Source of the DNA: Sclerodactyla briareus | Taxonomy: Eukaryota > Echinodermata > Holothuroidea > Dendrochirotida > Sclerodactylidae | Direction: 5' to 3' | DNA: 64,000 nt | Assembly (NCBI GenBank): GCA_026419785.1 | Contig: JAODTK010001111.1 | Location: 186,001-250,000, forward strand | Translations under genes and position numbers: made by a program | In this document: piece by piece, positions 1 through 12,164 of the stretch | How positions within the stretch are numbered: position 1 is the stretch's first letter | Layout of the letters: each line of letters starts with the position of its first letter | Notes under the pieces: generated by a model | Seen by the model: the letters and a program-made list of their open reading frames with translations, nothing else | What the model was told of the DNA's origin: nothing | Databases searched by the model: none

Positions 1-50
1 CTTGTGCCGAGCGTCCAGCGGGGAGGCAAACAGGTACACTTAAAATCTTT

Positions 51-126
51 GTGAGGACCCGACGTCGGGCGTCGAACTCCGGTTCCCGGGGGAAGCCGAC
101 GCTCTACCAACTGTGCCAACACGCGG
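51..126 (-). repeat. tRNA-derived SINE head, cut by window edge
   Basis: Read on the minus strand this stretch carries an A-box-like TGGCACAGTTGG (107-118 on the plus strand) and a B-box-like GGAGTTCGACGCC (68-80) at tRNA-like spacing. These are the internal RNA polymerase III promoter boxes of a tRNA. The anticodon arm does not fold as a clean tRNA and the 5' acceptor pairing is poor, so a tRNA-derived SINE head fits better than a tRNA gene. The body would run left toward base 1 and out of the window. Family unknown. Confidence 0.55.
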
Positions 127-129
127 TAG

Positions 130-2400
130 AGGTTCTCATAGTCATTGATTTGCAAACAACGTCAGAACATTCACAGGGAGATATGCACGAATAACAGACA
201 TCACTTGAAACTCCTCCTCGTTCAGTGACAATTGTGATTATGTGTTAATGCATTCAAACCCTAGAAATAATCGATTCCACATGACGCATGTACAGACCTG
301 GTTGGCACGCCGTCTGTCAAAATTTCCAGAATTTCCTAGGGGCTGTCAAAAAGTCAAAACATCCAGGTGACCGCCGGGATTCTGCCGTGCCCTCTCAGTT
401 TCTCGTTCCGTAAGCACCCTCGTACTTCATTGCGGTGAAATTTCTTGAAATAACATTAAGCAACTGTCAATCATGTTGACACCAGTACGGTGTAGTATTG
501 GGAATAATGTGAACACGCAGTTATACCTGCTGTGTTAGCAGTAGATAAGCCGCCCAGTCAACAGCTCCAACATGGTCTAAACGGCCGGATAACAAACGTT
601 TACATCGATGTGTCGTCTGGGCGACTTGTTATGAGCCCCACTCTGCTTAGCGTTATCAGACGTTGAATTGAAAAAGAAGAAGAAAACAAGAAAAACAACA
701 ACGACAACAACAACATAATCAACATTACAAATAATTGAATACAATTTAACCCTCTACCATGGCCGGCTATGAAATCTGATATGCGTCACTATGTGCAGGG
801 ACAGAATACGGGTGGGACGCCATGCGACAAACGACCGAGAAGAGGCGACCTAGGCCACTCCTCACGGCTGACCGCCGTGGGTCTGACGGCACCTCCGTCA
901 CACTCCACCAATTCCCAACTGGAATCCCCAACTGGGGACGGAATGGGTACTCTTTGATCTGCGGGCGAACAGAAGTGGGGACGTGAGCGAGCAGTTTGCC
1001 CCCGTGACGAAGGTAAACTACACGTAGGCCAATACTGGGGCCTCCGCACATAATGTGATTTGCAACCTACCAAAAACTCTGGCTCTAGGGGCGGACTGTG
1101 AGTGTGCGGCTGGATGGAAAATTTGGCGCGGAGGTTCAATTTAGAGGGAACGAGACTGTGTAGTGGTAGTGATGTAAATGGACCACGCGGTATCTAGCAA
1201 CTCATGTGTAGGCGTCAATAGGCTATTATTAGGGAGATATCCCACAGAACAAGTTCACCGTGATGCCGCATCTGGATTGGCAATTGCAATTTGAGTACTC
1301 AGTGTTCGTTCCATTCTATTTGGAGACCCTTTGCCCTTTGACGAAGCTCCCTGTTGTACTGCGTGAACCCACGTTTCGTTTGTCAAGGTCGCATCCACAT
1401 CCTCAACCAGTAACAGGGTTCTAGTCAGAACGATTAACCCTATTGGCATGTGATTCCTTTGCCGCGCAATTGAACGACTGGAAGGATTTTATGCCTTATG
1501 ATAAGTTGCGTAGACAGGTGAGGTGACCTTCGGACCGTGATCGAACAACGATTTGACTATCTACAAGTGCAGCCTTTTAGGGTGCGGGGAGATACGAGCT
1601 TTCACATAAGTTCGTTGCACAGTGGAGCACAACGTTCCAGCTTTCTAGACCTTCATTCTCGACCTGAAACAATGGGATGTCTTTGGACCCACACTGCAAA
1701 CCTTCATGCCAGTGTGGGCTCTCTGCATTATTTGGTTGCACAGTTCTAATTGCTCCATGGTCCAGAACTTTCCTATGACCTCAAGTGACCTGGACCTGAC
1801 CACTGGCATGATAGATTGGTTGGTTGCCTCCGTATTTGTTCAGGATATCGGACAGAAAAATCTGGATGAATTGGCTCAGTATCCCACAGTCTGAGCTGAG
1901 GAGAAATTGCAGTGCAAATGACGGTGAAAAATGGACGACTTTCATTTGTAACGATGTGACATCGAACAATCAGGAAACTCATTAATTCCTCGAGCTTTGT
2001 TCCATTAATCTTCAGGCGGCCTTCGATCTGTTTCTGTACCTTTCATGGATAATCTCTTTGCCTAATCTCTGGATTAGACTAAATATTCTAGACTTCTCGT
2101 GTAACCGGATTTCAGACATCGGCCCCACTTTAATTTCTCATTTCATTTCTTCACTTCACTGAAATAAAACCAGGTTTATTTGTTTCCCATGAGAAGCTAT
2201 ATAAACCGAACGAGCATTCTAGACTTACCGTGTTAACGAGGCTCTCATGCAGATTTTGTCTTTTGTCTACCTCGGATGGTTTTGCCGAACGATAAGGATC
2301 ATGTACTCACTGCGTGGAACCTTCGTTCGGAATAATAGCTCGATCCATATTCACCCAGGTCGGGTTAACTAGTTGTCGATGCCAGGCTAGGCGTCACATA
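130..2400. other. Unassigned span, no gene recognised
   Basis: The longest frames reach only about 116 codons (minus strand, 789-1,139) and overlap other short frames in several phases. None shows a domain motif I recognise. A short A-rich patch with AAC repeats lies near 670-735. I see no promoter, RNA gene or repeat I can name. Confidence 0.5.
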
Positions 2401-2419
2401 AAACGCACGCATGCACTCT

Positions 2420-2570
2420 CACACACTCACACACACGCACACGCACACACACACACACCACACACACACACACCACACACACACACACACACCACACACA
2501 CACACACCACACACACACACACCACACACACACACACACGCACACGCACACACACACACACACACACATA
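2420..2570. repeat. (CA)n microsatellite
   Basis: About 150 bases of CA dinucleotides with regular CC interruptions (ACACCACAC), giving a higher-order spacing of roughly 14-22 bases. The open frames across it on both strands (His/Thr-rich or Cys/Val-rich) are artefacts of the repeat. Confidence 0.95.
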
Positions 2571-2997
2571 TAATGCAAACATTGCCATGACTGCATAGAT
2601 TCCGTTGACTTCGTTAAGGAATACAAAACTGATCTGCTCGTCTGAGCTTCTTTCTTGTAAAAAAACCACAGCGTTCAAGATTTCCCCTCATCTGCACATG
2701 CTGACATTATAATAGCCACTTTCTGCCCAATTCTTTGTTACGGTCACCACCGTACATCAATTCCGATTTGTTCAGACACTGAGCGAAAATCTGAACGGGC
2801 TGGCTCATTTCTCAACAGTTTGAGGGGAGGTTACAGCGCATGTCAAATAAAAGGATTTTTTTTTTCTAAGATTGTATAATATCCGGACTTAGTTCGTGTC
2901 ACGATTCACCAACCTTTTCAATTTTCTTGAAAAATCTTAACTCCTCGACATTTTTTCTGATTCAACCACCCGAAGGGAAGGACATTTTGGATGTCCC

Positions 2998-3095
2998 ATT
3001 AGCCTCCAGACATTAGCAGACATTAGCCTCCAGACATTAGCCTCCAGACATTAGCCTCCAGACATTAGCCTCCAGACATTAGCCTCCGGACATTA
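2998..3095. repeat. 14-bp minisatellite (ATTAGCCTCCAGAC)n
   Basis: Six near-perfect tandem units of ATTAGCCTCCAGAC. One shortened unit (ATTAGCAGAC) is second in the array and the final unit carries an A to G change. The array is nearly homogeneous, which suggests recent expansion. No coding sense is evident. Confidence 0.95.
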
Positions 3096-3973
3096 ATAAC
3101 AGAAAAACTCAACGTAATATAATCGGGGAACGAATTACGACACAATGAACTTTCTTTCATTAACCTGGAATCTAATCGTAAATGACCTCTTCAATAAACG
3201 CCAAAAATGAATTGGCACGTGACAACATTAACACTGGTGTGTTATCTGTGTCGTTTTTACCTGTAACTGACGTCAAAGCCGGTCAACCATCAAAGGATTA
3301 GCTACACCCGATATTGTCCCGTGGTTGAAGGTTATAGTATATCGTGAGTTGTGTGGCAGGGTCGTAGATTTCCTGTTTTGGAGTGGGGGGATTATTTTGC
3401 TAGATGACTATCTAAGCGGACGCCACCATAGGTGGCGGCGGAGCGTACAAGCAAATTTGCTTTTCACAACCTTCCCAGACGCCCGGAAACGGCACTCGAG
3501 GGGTTTTTCAGCTGTGTTAACCAGCTTCAAGAATGAATATATTACCTACGATTTGTGGATTGTTAAAGAGAGTGTTGCATCTGTGAAAAGCTATATAACA
3601 TTTGATCAGTTAACCAGTAATATGTAAACACAACATAACCCTGTTTTCTGTTAACGAGAGCAGACCTCACCGACTGCCAGTCCCAGGCAAAATACTCCAA
3701 TAGTGATAGGGACAATCGCAGTTACATGCGCATGGCGTTGTGATGGAGGCTCCATTTAAAATCGGCCAAACACTTTCGTCCGTCTCCGAGCCCGATCTAA
3801 ATGGTTCCCCGGCCAGTTAGATGAGAGTTCCGTTACCCTGCCCGTACACTGTCCGTATAGACGCTAATATAATGTCCATAATTATAACGGAGCGAAAGAG
3901 TAATTACGAACTGTTATAACAACGACCCAGCCGCGCACATAACTACAAGCACGCGTGGGCGGACGGCCCCGAA
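3096..3973. other. Unassigned span before the hAT element
   Basis: There is a single 100-codon frame at 3,325-3,627 on the plus strand with no motif I can identify. I would not call it a gene from its length alone. Confidence 0.45.
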
Positions 3974-3981
3974 CTTAGCTG

Positions 3982-4991
3982 CGTGGCGTCGCCGGAGGGG
4001 GGGGGGGCACTTGCCCCACTCGATCCTTGTTGTGTGTGCCCCCGCCCCCCCCGTGTGCCCCTCCCCCCCGCAAATTCGTTTGTGATTTGTCGCACAAATA
4101 TCTGTAGTCATATTTCGACTACAGTTGACAATAGATCTGGAAAACACAATGAAAAATATCACAGAACGGTATAATTTGTGCCAAATTCGAATTCGCCTCG
4201 ACTGCCAATTTTGAAAAGTGCACCAATTTAATTTCGCGCTCGCGCGTGACTCTGGTGAAAATTTGTCCCGTCGCTTTCCCGTCATCCTCCCTCCGCACCT
4301 CTATCGGAAATTTCTGACTCATTGGCCCCCTAACTCAACATATCGTGAGGTGAATACTGAAATTATACAACACATTCTCATTGACTTTGAAAACTACTCA
4401 ACCTCTTTTTGATTACTAAACCCTTTAGCCTCCGGCCGTTTCCTCCTCCCCACCTAGACCACAAACGCATTTGGAACTGGCAGTAGCTTCTGCTAAATCG
4501 GACTGCTTCGTTTTCAACGCATGTTTTCTCCAGGTAACTGCTATTGACGTCATGTCATAGTTGTGGCAGTAGAGCTAAATAGCTAAATGCCCAAAATTTT
4601 CTGGTGAGATCCTGTTTTCCAAATGTGCCGGGAAAACACCCCTGAAAATCTCGCGCTTCGCGGCACTCGTGACAGAATGTGGATCACAATGATTGAACAT
4701 ACTGGCCAGAAAGTCGGGCAGCGATATACCGAGGTCTGACAAAATGTGAACATTTCCCCCGTTACAGATCTGTATCACAATATGCCCAGATTTGAAGTCT
4801 CGGTACAAGCAGCCTGAACGGCCCGGGAGAGGTAATTCCGGCCATCGGGGGCTTTCGCAACTAAAATTTTTTTGTAAACGCTCCGCGCCAACCTGTGTGG
4901 CGTTCGCTCAGATGGTATTCCTTTGCCCCCCGGAAATGTCTGTGCCCCCTTTGCCCCCCCCCCCATTTTGAAAAAGTCGGTGACGCCACTG
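3982..4991. mobile_element. Non-autonomous hAT-type DNA transposon, about 1 kb
   Basis: The two ends form terminal inverted repeats: CGTGGCGTCGCCGG on the left and, reversed, CAGTGGCGTCACCG on the right. Both are followed inward by G-rich tracts and GGGGGCA-type subterminal sequence. The ends are flanked by a near-identical 8-bp duplication, CTTAGCTG (3,974-3,981) and CTTAGCGG (4,992-4,999). An 8-bp target duplication with CAGNGGCG-type ends is the hallmark of the hAT superfamily. The interior has only short frames and no transposase motif, so the element must have been mobilised in trans. The 7/8 match of the duplication and the single-base loss at the left tip suggest moderate age. Confidence 0.85.
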
Positions 4992-5324
4992 CTTAGCGGT
5001 GACTCACCTTATTTTTGTCCTCGTTTGTTTCAAAGTTATCATGTGGGCAAGTGAAGGTTGCCGCGAACCATGGCAACCGGCAGCCGCTCCCGCGCCATGG
5101 AAAAATCGAATCAGATAGGGTAGTTTAGGTCTTCAGGTATGCAGTTTATTGCTGTATGGGTAACTAACTGAGCAGTTACTGAGCTCAGCCTCTCAGTTTG
5201 GGTCTCCTCAACTTTATAAAAATATTCTCCGTTGTAATAAAGTGGGAGAATGTCTACTTATGAATGATATACTGTCAAAAATAATTATTGAGACTGACAA
5301 AACTGGGGGTGGAGGTTTGTACAG

Positions 5325-5401
5325 GTCATCCCCCCTACTCAAAAGTGGGGGGGATATATCCCCCCCGCACCCCCCCCCCCCCGCGATTTACGCCCGTTAG
5401 T
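5325..5401. repeat. G/C-tract palindromic repeat, probable MITE end
   Basis: A G run and a C run flank ATATAT, so GGGGGGGATATATCCCCCCC is a perfect palindrome. It is followed by CACCC(n) and GCGATTTACGCCC. The layout is that of a terminal piece of a small DNA transposon with C-rich ends. I cannot find a matching far end or target duplication. Confidence 0.4.
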
Positions 5402-6689
5402 GTGTTGTCCTTCAAAATCTTTGATACTTCTAGTTAGACTTGGAATAGAATACTCTCGGCACCTTCAATACGGCTCTTTTGCTCGCGCAGACCCATTTCC
5501 TCTCACAGACCTGCAGACCAAGTGCTCCGAATGTCATCCATTTTACTCAGTTTCACGTACATAAGTGACTCGCTTCGACTGTACAAGTAAGTTATTTGTC
5601 CGATATTCGATATATTCAAGTCCACCACCCCCCCCCGCACGAGCAAACTAAACGAATTTTACGAGCGTCTCATTTTTTTTTTTCTTCTCACAAAGTTGAA
5701 GTGGACACGAATGAATGACCAATACTCACTACCACGCACGCCAACATGGCCAATTCGTGTCTCGTCCCACTCGCCCCCTTACACTGCCTGACGGAAATGA
5801 AAACTTGTCCACGACTCCCTGATAAATCTGCCATAAGAATATGTCTACACATTCAGAACCATTAGGTTTGAACAGGATTTGCCTGACGTAATGTTGTGAG
5901 TAACGGCTCACTTGACTGCCATATGTGTCTAATCTAAATAATGTGTCATGATGGGCATAACTGTGACGACAGGGTGCATTTATATTTGGGGAAAACTCTG
6001 TTTCAATTTTGGAAGTAGAGGAAACTAATGAATTGTGAGTGGTAAATGTATTGTTTCCTCGCTGTCTGAAACAGTGACTTGCACTTTGGTAAGTAAATTC
6101 TCCCGACACCTATTGTTTTCAAATAGCTAAGATCACACCTTCAACCCCTCCTTGACTATTAGTGCTGAACATTCTAAAAACAAACTATGTGGGCTCACAG
6201 CTTATAGTTCTGAGTCACAACAGCTTAATTAGCCTTCACGAGAGGGGAGGTGTGAAGTTGGTTTACAACATTTTGTCTTCAGTTCTCAACGTGTATTTCT
6301 TGTGCGTAGTTTTGTTGACAGAAGTGTCGATTTACAGGCTACAAAATTAATTTAATAAGAGGAATATGAGAATGGTCGGGGAGGACGCGAAGTTTGAACG
6401 TGATATACCTATACAAAATGTGAAATTTTTCAGATGTTCTTCAATCAGGGTGTGGCATTCAATTTCACAGGTACTTAGCTCTGAAGGGTGAAGTGATTTT
6501 TTAAGATGCGAATCGAGTTGGATTAGCATGGAACGAATCCTCCAACACGCATGAAAGCGCCATTCCAAAGGAATTGAAATTAAATTAGTCGAACTTTGGT
6601 TGATGATTTGTAGAAGCCGATATATAGGTGGATAGTCGTGCGTAGCTACCCCCGAAAAGTTTTAGGGGTCGACAATACACTCCCTGAAA
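5402..6689. other. Unassigned span
   Basis: There is a 126-codon minus-strand frame at 5,729-6,109, with no recognisable domain, signal peptide or membrane segment. I treat it as chance. A C-rich run (5,629-5,636) and a T run (5,672-5,681) are the only other landmarks. Confidence 0.45.
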
Positions 6690-6845
6690 AAGCCGTGTAA
6701 CTTGACACAACACTGTAACTTAGCACACATATCCCAGTGTTGTTTAATTCACAAACGTTGTGTAACTGATTGTTTAATTTCCTACACAACACCGGATAGG
6801 TGTGGCTAGTTACATAACTTTTTACGATGTTGTGTAGTACGATGA
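6690..6845. repeat. MITE-like patch built of GTTGTGTAAC palindromes
   Basis: The motif TGTGTAAC and its complement GTTACA/ACACAAC recur at least six times in both orientations. GTGTAACTTGACACAACACT on the left is answered by ATGTTGTGTAGTAC on the right, so the segment can fold back on itself. There is no coding content. It is probably a small fold-back or MITE insertion, and its boundaries are approximate. Confidence 0.45.
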
Positions 6846-6879
6846 CGTTTACCGTTATTATAGGCTACAGGATTTTGGT

Positions 6880-6985
6880 AAACTTTGGCCCCAAATCGGG
6901 TTAATAATAACTCAACTTGGTTAAAACATGACCAAGAATTTGGCTTTCTTCTCATCGACCTTTCTGGGTCAGTTTTTGACAGTAT
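6880..6985. repeat. Possible third member of the GGGTCA MITE family
   Basis: It contains AAATCGGGTTAA, GACCAAGAATTTGG and TTTCTGGGTCAG, which resemble parts of the elements at 10.0 and 16.4 kb. The inverted arms are much weaker here, so the call is tentative. Confidence 0.25.
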
Positions 6986-6989
6986 GTAA

Positions 6990-9900
6990 CGCGGGTTAAG
7001 GCTAAGGCGCGGTGGGTAGCAGAGTCGCGCTTCCGTCAGGTCCCTGTCGACTGTCCAACGGGGTTGGCATCCATCCCTTTTTCCGATATGTAGCCAGGGA
7101 AGGTGGGTTTGGCACCATTCCTCCCTTCCCTTTCATCGCCAGAGTTCATATCGAGATCAGCATAATTGCATAATTTGTCGCAGGAAGAAGTCAGTTTGGA
7201 GTTACTATTAATGATATATAATGACTTGTGTCAAAGGTCACAAGGAAACTACGGCAGTTCGACGTTGAACGTACAGTGTCCAGAACGACCTTTCGAAACT
7301 GCCCTGCCTGCCAACCAAACTACACTATTTTCCCCCCATACTTATAACAATAATTCGGAAAATATGGATGGATTGGTTGCGTTTTTTCAAGTAGTGGTCA
7401 TGACAGTTTAAAATAGCGCCGTAACAAATTTTCTATGGGGGGAATTGACCGAATTATTTCGTCTATTCCCTGAACTGTTCTGTGATGACATGCGCACTTA
7501 GAACTACGAACTGGCTTATCAACTGAAGCTGCTCGTGGACAGCAAGCCGATGAAGGGTTCGGGAACTCCGAGACCAAAGGAGACCACACGACAGTTGTTG
7601 CCTCGTGATGAGCAGGGTGGTGCCGAGGTGTCGACCACCCTCTCCGCACTGTTCTCCCTTTCTCAATTGAAGCAACAGTCGGGTTTGCTCCTGGTAGCTG
7701 CACTTCCTTTCACTCCAGAGGATGCCTGTTGCCTGTCTTGTCAGGGAGTTGATTGCTGTCGATAGGCTATGGGCATTGGTGCTGCTGCGCCGGCCCTGGT
7801 TCACAGACGAGATCAGTTTAGGTGGGTACACCTTTTACTACCTGGCCCCGACGATGGTCGGTGTACGCTGGTACCACCGATCAACAAACTTGATAATGCG
7901 ACTGCCGATCACATACACTGTAGGTGTCTTATCCATTGTCGCATGTGTAACGCTCAGACGGGATAAACGATGACTGGTTGGTGAAAAAATGAAAAGAAGC
8001 GGATCTACGCTCGGTTCGGTGTGCGATGCTGTTTCCACTGGTAAACTCGAGGGCCATTCTCTGTGATTTCAATGCCTCCAATGGTGGTCAGTAGAATGCT
8101 ATGAGTCATGTCTTGGCCGCATGGATCTGGCAGCCTGATGATAGCAAAACAGTCTCAGGCTACTCGGACTTTGCGCTGGAGGAGTGACAGGGCTGGCTCT
8201 TGATTACTCCAAAGATTCCGCTGATGCGAGCGCTGGACCCGGTACTCCGATGACGGGTTAAGGGGATGGAGGATGCTCTGTGAACTCCAGGGTCTACAGG
8301 AGTGTCCAGTTCTTTACAATTGATCACAGGTTTGCTATTACACTCAGGCTCGCTTTAAAAATCTCAAGAAAAGCTACGCCGACCTTCAAAACGTTTGGCG
8401 TGAGCCAAGTAGTAAAGTATCCGGAAAGTAGCCACGGTGTGTAGGTGACAAGCTAGGGCAGTCATTCGAGGGGCTGGATGTGGATCAATTTGTCGGTCGA
8501 TGAACTGTTTCATGAACATGGGTTATCGGCCAGGAGGAGGATGAATCACTATTCGTGAACCGGCCGAAAAGCTCGGTTCATTAGGAAAAATGAGCTTTTT
8601 CCGTTAAAAAAAAACACGTTTTTATTTTATTTGAAGAAAAAAGAAACTAATATTTGCGGCCGATATAATCAGTTACTCTGATAAATACAGGTTTTCAGTC
8701 GATTAAACGAGTCATCAGGCGGCGCTCGTTTTACTCAGTCGCAAAACTGTGTTTACGAGCAGTTGCTTTGCCATCCTGGCCATGGACGTGTACCACGCTG
8801 GATGCTCATTTATAACTACCCATAAATATCTCTCGTCGATTGTTTAAAAAAAAGGCTTCATAGTCGACTGCATGGCGACGCCTATGAATTGACATTGAAT
8901 TCAATGGACCCACTTTCAGGCAAGGAGGCCACCCCTCCGGCGTCCCTTAATCTGTAATCAGGAAATGATTTATCTCTGGATGAATAAGCTCTGTCAATTA
9001 AATGTGAGATCTTGAGTGGTGGGAGGATGGGACCTGCGTTTTAACATAGTCACTAATAACTCACAGTTTATGTTGACATTCTTACGGTAATCAAAGTATG
9101 AGCGACTCTAACGTTCTACCTCAGGGAACGGATGCTCAAAAGGGAGGGGTGTCGTGGTAACCCTTTCTATTTATTATTAAACATTATCTAATAAATTAAT
9201 CCGGCCCCCCCCGTATCGAAAATGTTATATATACCAAAAACAAAAAGATATGACATAATATCAATAGCATATGGCACTGTATATTCAAACATATGTATTC
9301 CCTATATATTACTATTTACTCCAAACGCTGGCCCAGCAGAATAGTCGAGACTTCGAAAGGTTCACGTAGGGCAAACAGTCCAGTCGCTGCTGCGTTTTCT
9401 CCAAGACAAATTTACGGAGCTGAGGCCCCGCAGGAATTTCTTCGGAAAACATAGAGGTGTCAGTTGATTATTTATGATTCTGAAAAGATGACAAGCGACC
9501 CGAGCCCGACCTGCCCGACCGACGAAAGAGTCGATCATACTCATGACATAACATCCTGAGCACGTAACGACAGCGACTCTGTCATTTGAAATATAGCGTG
9601 CAAACCTATAGGATAGTTACGAGGGTTACAGTCAATCAGACTCCCTTCATGTCCTTTTTACAGCCATTGAAGCCACCCATACTGTGGTATTGCATTGACT
9701 GATATAAGAACCACAATTCGAAAAAAATCCGTTGAGACGAAAGTATTATAGGTCAAAATTCGTAATTTCGTGGAATAGGTCCCTGTGGCGAAACATATAT
9801 ATGTGTTGCGGCCGGCCGGCCTTTTTGAAAATTCTCGGACCGATTAGGATGGAAATGAGGAGATACAGACCCCTACAGCAGGCACGAACATTGTACTGTG

Positions 9901-10000
9901 TACAGAAATATTCCCCTGAAAAAATACAGTATCCAGTCCACATGAGACTATGCACAAATATCCGCCCCAAACCAGAAACAATATATATCAATCTGAAAAC
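6990..10000. other. Unassigned span with a few 100-120 codon frames
   Basis: Overlapping frames lie at 7,398-7,831 (minus, 101 and 122 codons) and 7,535-7,973 (plus, up to 83 codons) in a GC-richer island. They show no motif I recognise on either strand. A decayed retroelement is possible, but I could not find a reverse transcriptase, integrase or protease signature. The rest is AT-rich with A and T runs. Confidence 0.4.
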
Positions 10001-10002
10001 AT

Positions 10003-10155
10003 CTGGGGGTCAGAGTGACCTAGAATTGGGTCAGAAAGGAACCTAATCAACATTTTCTTCGTGAAGTTTGCTCAGCATTGGGTCGAATGAATTCAACTTA
10101 GGATTTGGTTTGGTTCCTTCCTGACTCGATTTAGGGTGAGTTGACCCATATGATT
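10003..10155. mobile_element. Short MITE with about 45-bp inverted arms
   Basis: The left arm (about 10,012-10,055), with GGGTCA...TTGGGTCAGAAAGGAACC, pairs with the right arm (about 10,100-10,150), whose reverse complement reads GGGTCAACTCACCCT and then GAGTCAGGAAGGAACC. The loop contains CAGCATTGGGTCGAATG. The inverted structure, small size and lack of coding make this a MITE or fold-back element. A related, shorter fold-back lies at 16,420-16,515. I could not define a target-site duplication. Confidence 0.6.
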
Positions 10156-10377
10156 TTTGATGAGATTTCACTTGGGCGGACATGTGTACCAAGTTTCAGA
10201 TCAATCGGATAAAAGCGTTAAAGAGTTATTGCGCTAACGACTAAAGTTTTCCGCTAAGGCGGCGGAGCCTGGCGGCCGGCGGCTACACACCAAAAACCAT
10301 AATATCCCCGGACACTTCCAGTGGCGCGGGGATATAATGAAAGCGCATTATATGCTGGCTCCCATCGTGGACCTCCC

Positions 10378-11132
10378 TCACGAGTCGCACAATTCCTGAC
10401 TCGGCCCCATGACTCAAAATTTCGAGGCACACATCGTGTAACGGGATTTATTCGATTTGACATATTTCTGATAGTTATCACTCGAAATACAAAGAAAAAA
10501 AGTATTCCCATGGAGTGATATTCTGTTGCACAGATTCACAGTGAGGGTTACGAAAAATGTTGTTGTACTTTATACGTACTGTCACTGTTGAATTTGTGTT
10601 GATCAGTTCATCAATAACATTGAATCAAACAATGTGAGGCAATTTCCCCATTATATTACCGTATGCCAGTTTGTTCGTTATGTAGACGTCCTAATGAATA
10701 GGATGAATTATCGTACACCATGGTTCGCATTCTTGTGCCTTTGTCGGTAACCGGATGACCCAATTAACAGGTTTATATTATGCTGGGGAGACGACACATA
10801 TCGGGTTGAGACATATTCCATCGGATGATCCCTAAATTATTTCCAGTAATTGCTACTATGCGGGCAATTAGCGACCAGAGATATAATCGGTTCGAATTTG
10901 ATCAATGCTGATATAAAGGCTTGTAATGTCCACCGGTAATGACCGAAGAATGGCCCAGTGAAGATACCTACATGTGGCAGTTGATTAGTAAATGATTGCG
11001 CAGTGTAAGGCGGACACCTTGTGCGCAGTCGATGACGAAATCATCGGGATCCGTATGGACATTAGGAAATCCGAAGTGGTGATATACGTGCGTGAGTATA
11101 GTTTCTATATGTAAAAGAATACTGTCAGTGGT
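10378..11132. repeat. Direct duplication, copy 1 of 2 (about 0.75 kb)
   Basis: It aligns with 12,165-12,994 in the same orientation over its whole length with many small indels. Shared blocks include CACGAGTCGCACAATTCC, GTTACGAAAAATGTTGTTGT, ATCGGGTTGAGACAT, GCGGGCAATTAGCGACCAGA and the region around GACATTAGGA. No frame is conserved between the copies, so the unit is not obviously coding. It could be two insertions of one interspersed repeat, a tandem or segmental duplication, or old LTRs flanking about 1 kb. No tRNA primer site is evident just inside copy 1. Confidence 0.8.
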
Positions 11133-12164
11133 AATTTGCGAGAAAAGATGATTTTTTAAAAGAGAAACATTGTAATGGTGATGTGAAAAGAACATTATCA
11201 TTTACAAGCCGATAATATTGAGTTCCTCTTTCAGAGGGGCTATTCCATGGAATCATTTAGGGTAGTCGTGACTCCGACTTTAATGGTATCACATCGCATC
11301 CCGAATCCGCCAGCGATGGATCCTGTTTCATATCAACTCGCTCGTACCATATATGTCAAAATCACCTCCCTCAGTCGGTCTTGGTCTGCATTATCGTTTG
11401 CCTAAATTTTGATATTTGTTCTTCTTTTATTTCATCCCATAGTGACCCCCCCATGCTTCTGTGAACCAAAGTGCATAATAAGAACATCAAGTAACGTAGG
11501 TACTGCATCATTCGGTCGACTTGATGTCAAAACCAAGAATCTTTCGGGGTTTTTTTGCCGAGGAAGGGAGGGGGAGTCTCGGAATCATGCGCTATATTGA
11601 ATGCAGGCGGATTTCCAATCCAGAAATCGTTGCAAAAAAGGTTCATACATCTCTATAAAATCATCAGTATTGTCATTGTACTGGGAAATTCATGGAAGGG
11701 TGTTGATTAATAGCAATCGGGTGGTGTAAACTCGTTATTTCTATTTTTATGGTACATTTTCTCACATGAGCAACGTTATCGTTACTAAATGGAGTCATCC
11801 ATACGCGAAAAATAACTCCGCCAGAGGTGACGCAATCGGGTGAGAGAGGGGAAGGGGGGGGGGGCCGCTTTGCGTTGCCGCCGTTGTTGGAAGGCGACAC
11901 GTGTACATAGGGGAGCACTGTCCACTGCCCGATGGGAACAAATGTGAGATGTCAGCGGTTTTTCACTAGGAAATCCACAATTCCAGATGGTTACAGGTCG
12001 ATAAGTTGTGGCTCTAACCTGCTAACGTTGGGGAGTAATGGCTCCCAACCAATTACTATTCACACGGACCACGACAACTGTCATTGGCAGTTAACCTTCG
12101 CTTTTCCCCCCCCCCGCACCTCGTGGCAAAGGCATCTCAAAATCAACGGAAAATGAGGAGCGAA
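11133..12164. other. Spacer between the two duplicated copies
   Basis: About 1.03 kb with a G run near 11,850-11,862 and a C run near 12,106-12,115. No reading frame exceeds 81 codons and no retroelement motif is seen. If the flanking copies are LTRs this would be the internal region, but it shows no protein remnant. Confidence 0.4.

Noticed and set aside
789..1139. 116-codon minus-strand frame containing VSREEWPRSP, faintly like a peptidoglycan-recognition protein N-terminal motif
   Set aside because: Only one short resemblance. None of the zinc-binding or amidase-fold residues of that family follow.
2314..2678. Open frames of 79-94 codons over the CA array, His/Thr-rich or Cys/Val-rich
   Set aside because: They are translations of a dinucleotide repeat. 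The same holds for the 86-119 codon frames at 39,784-40,165.
7013..7150. tRNA-like GGTGGGTAGCAGAGTCGCGC, possible SINE head
   Set aside because: No B-box with a TCGA/TCAA core at the expected distance. The A-box resemblance alone is too weak.
7463..7831. 122-codon minus-strand frame in a GC-richer island
   Set aside because: It overlaps a 101-codon frame in another phase, has no known motif, and lacks any reverse transcriptase, integrase or protease signature.
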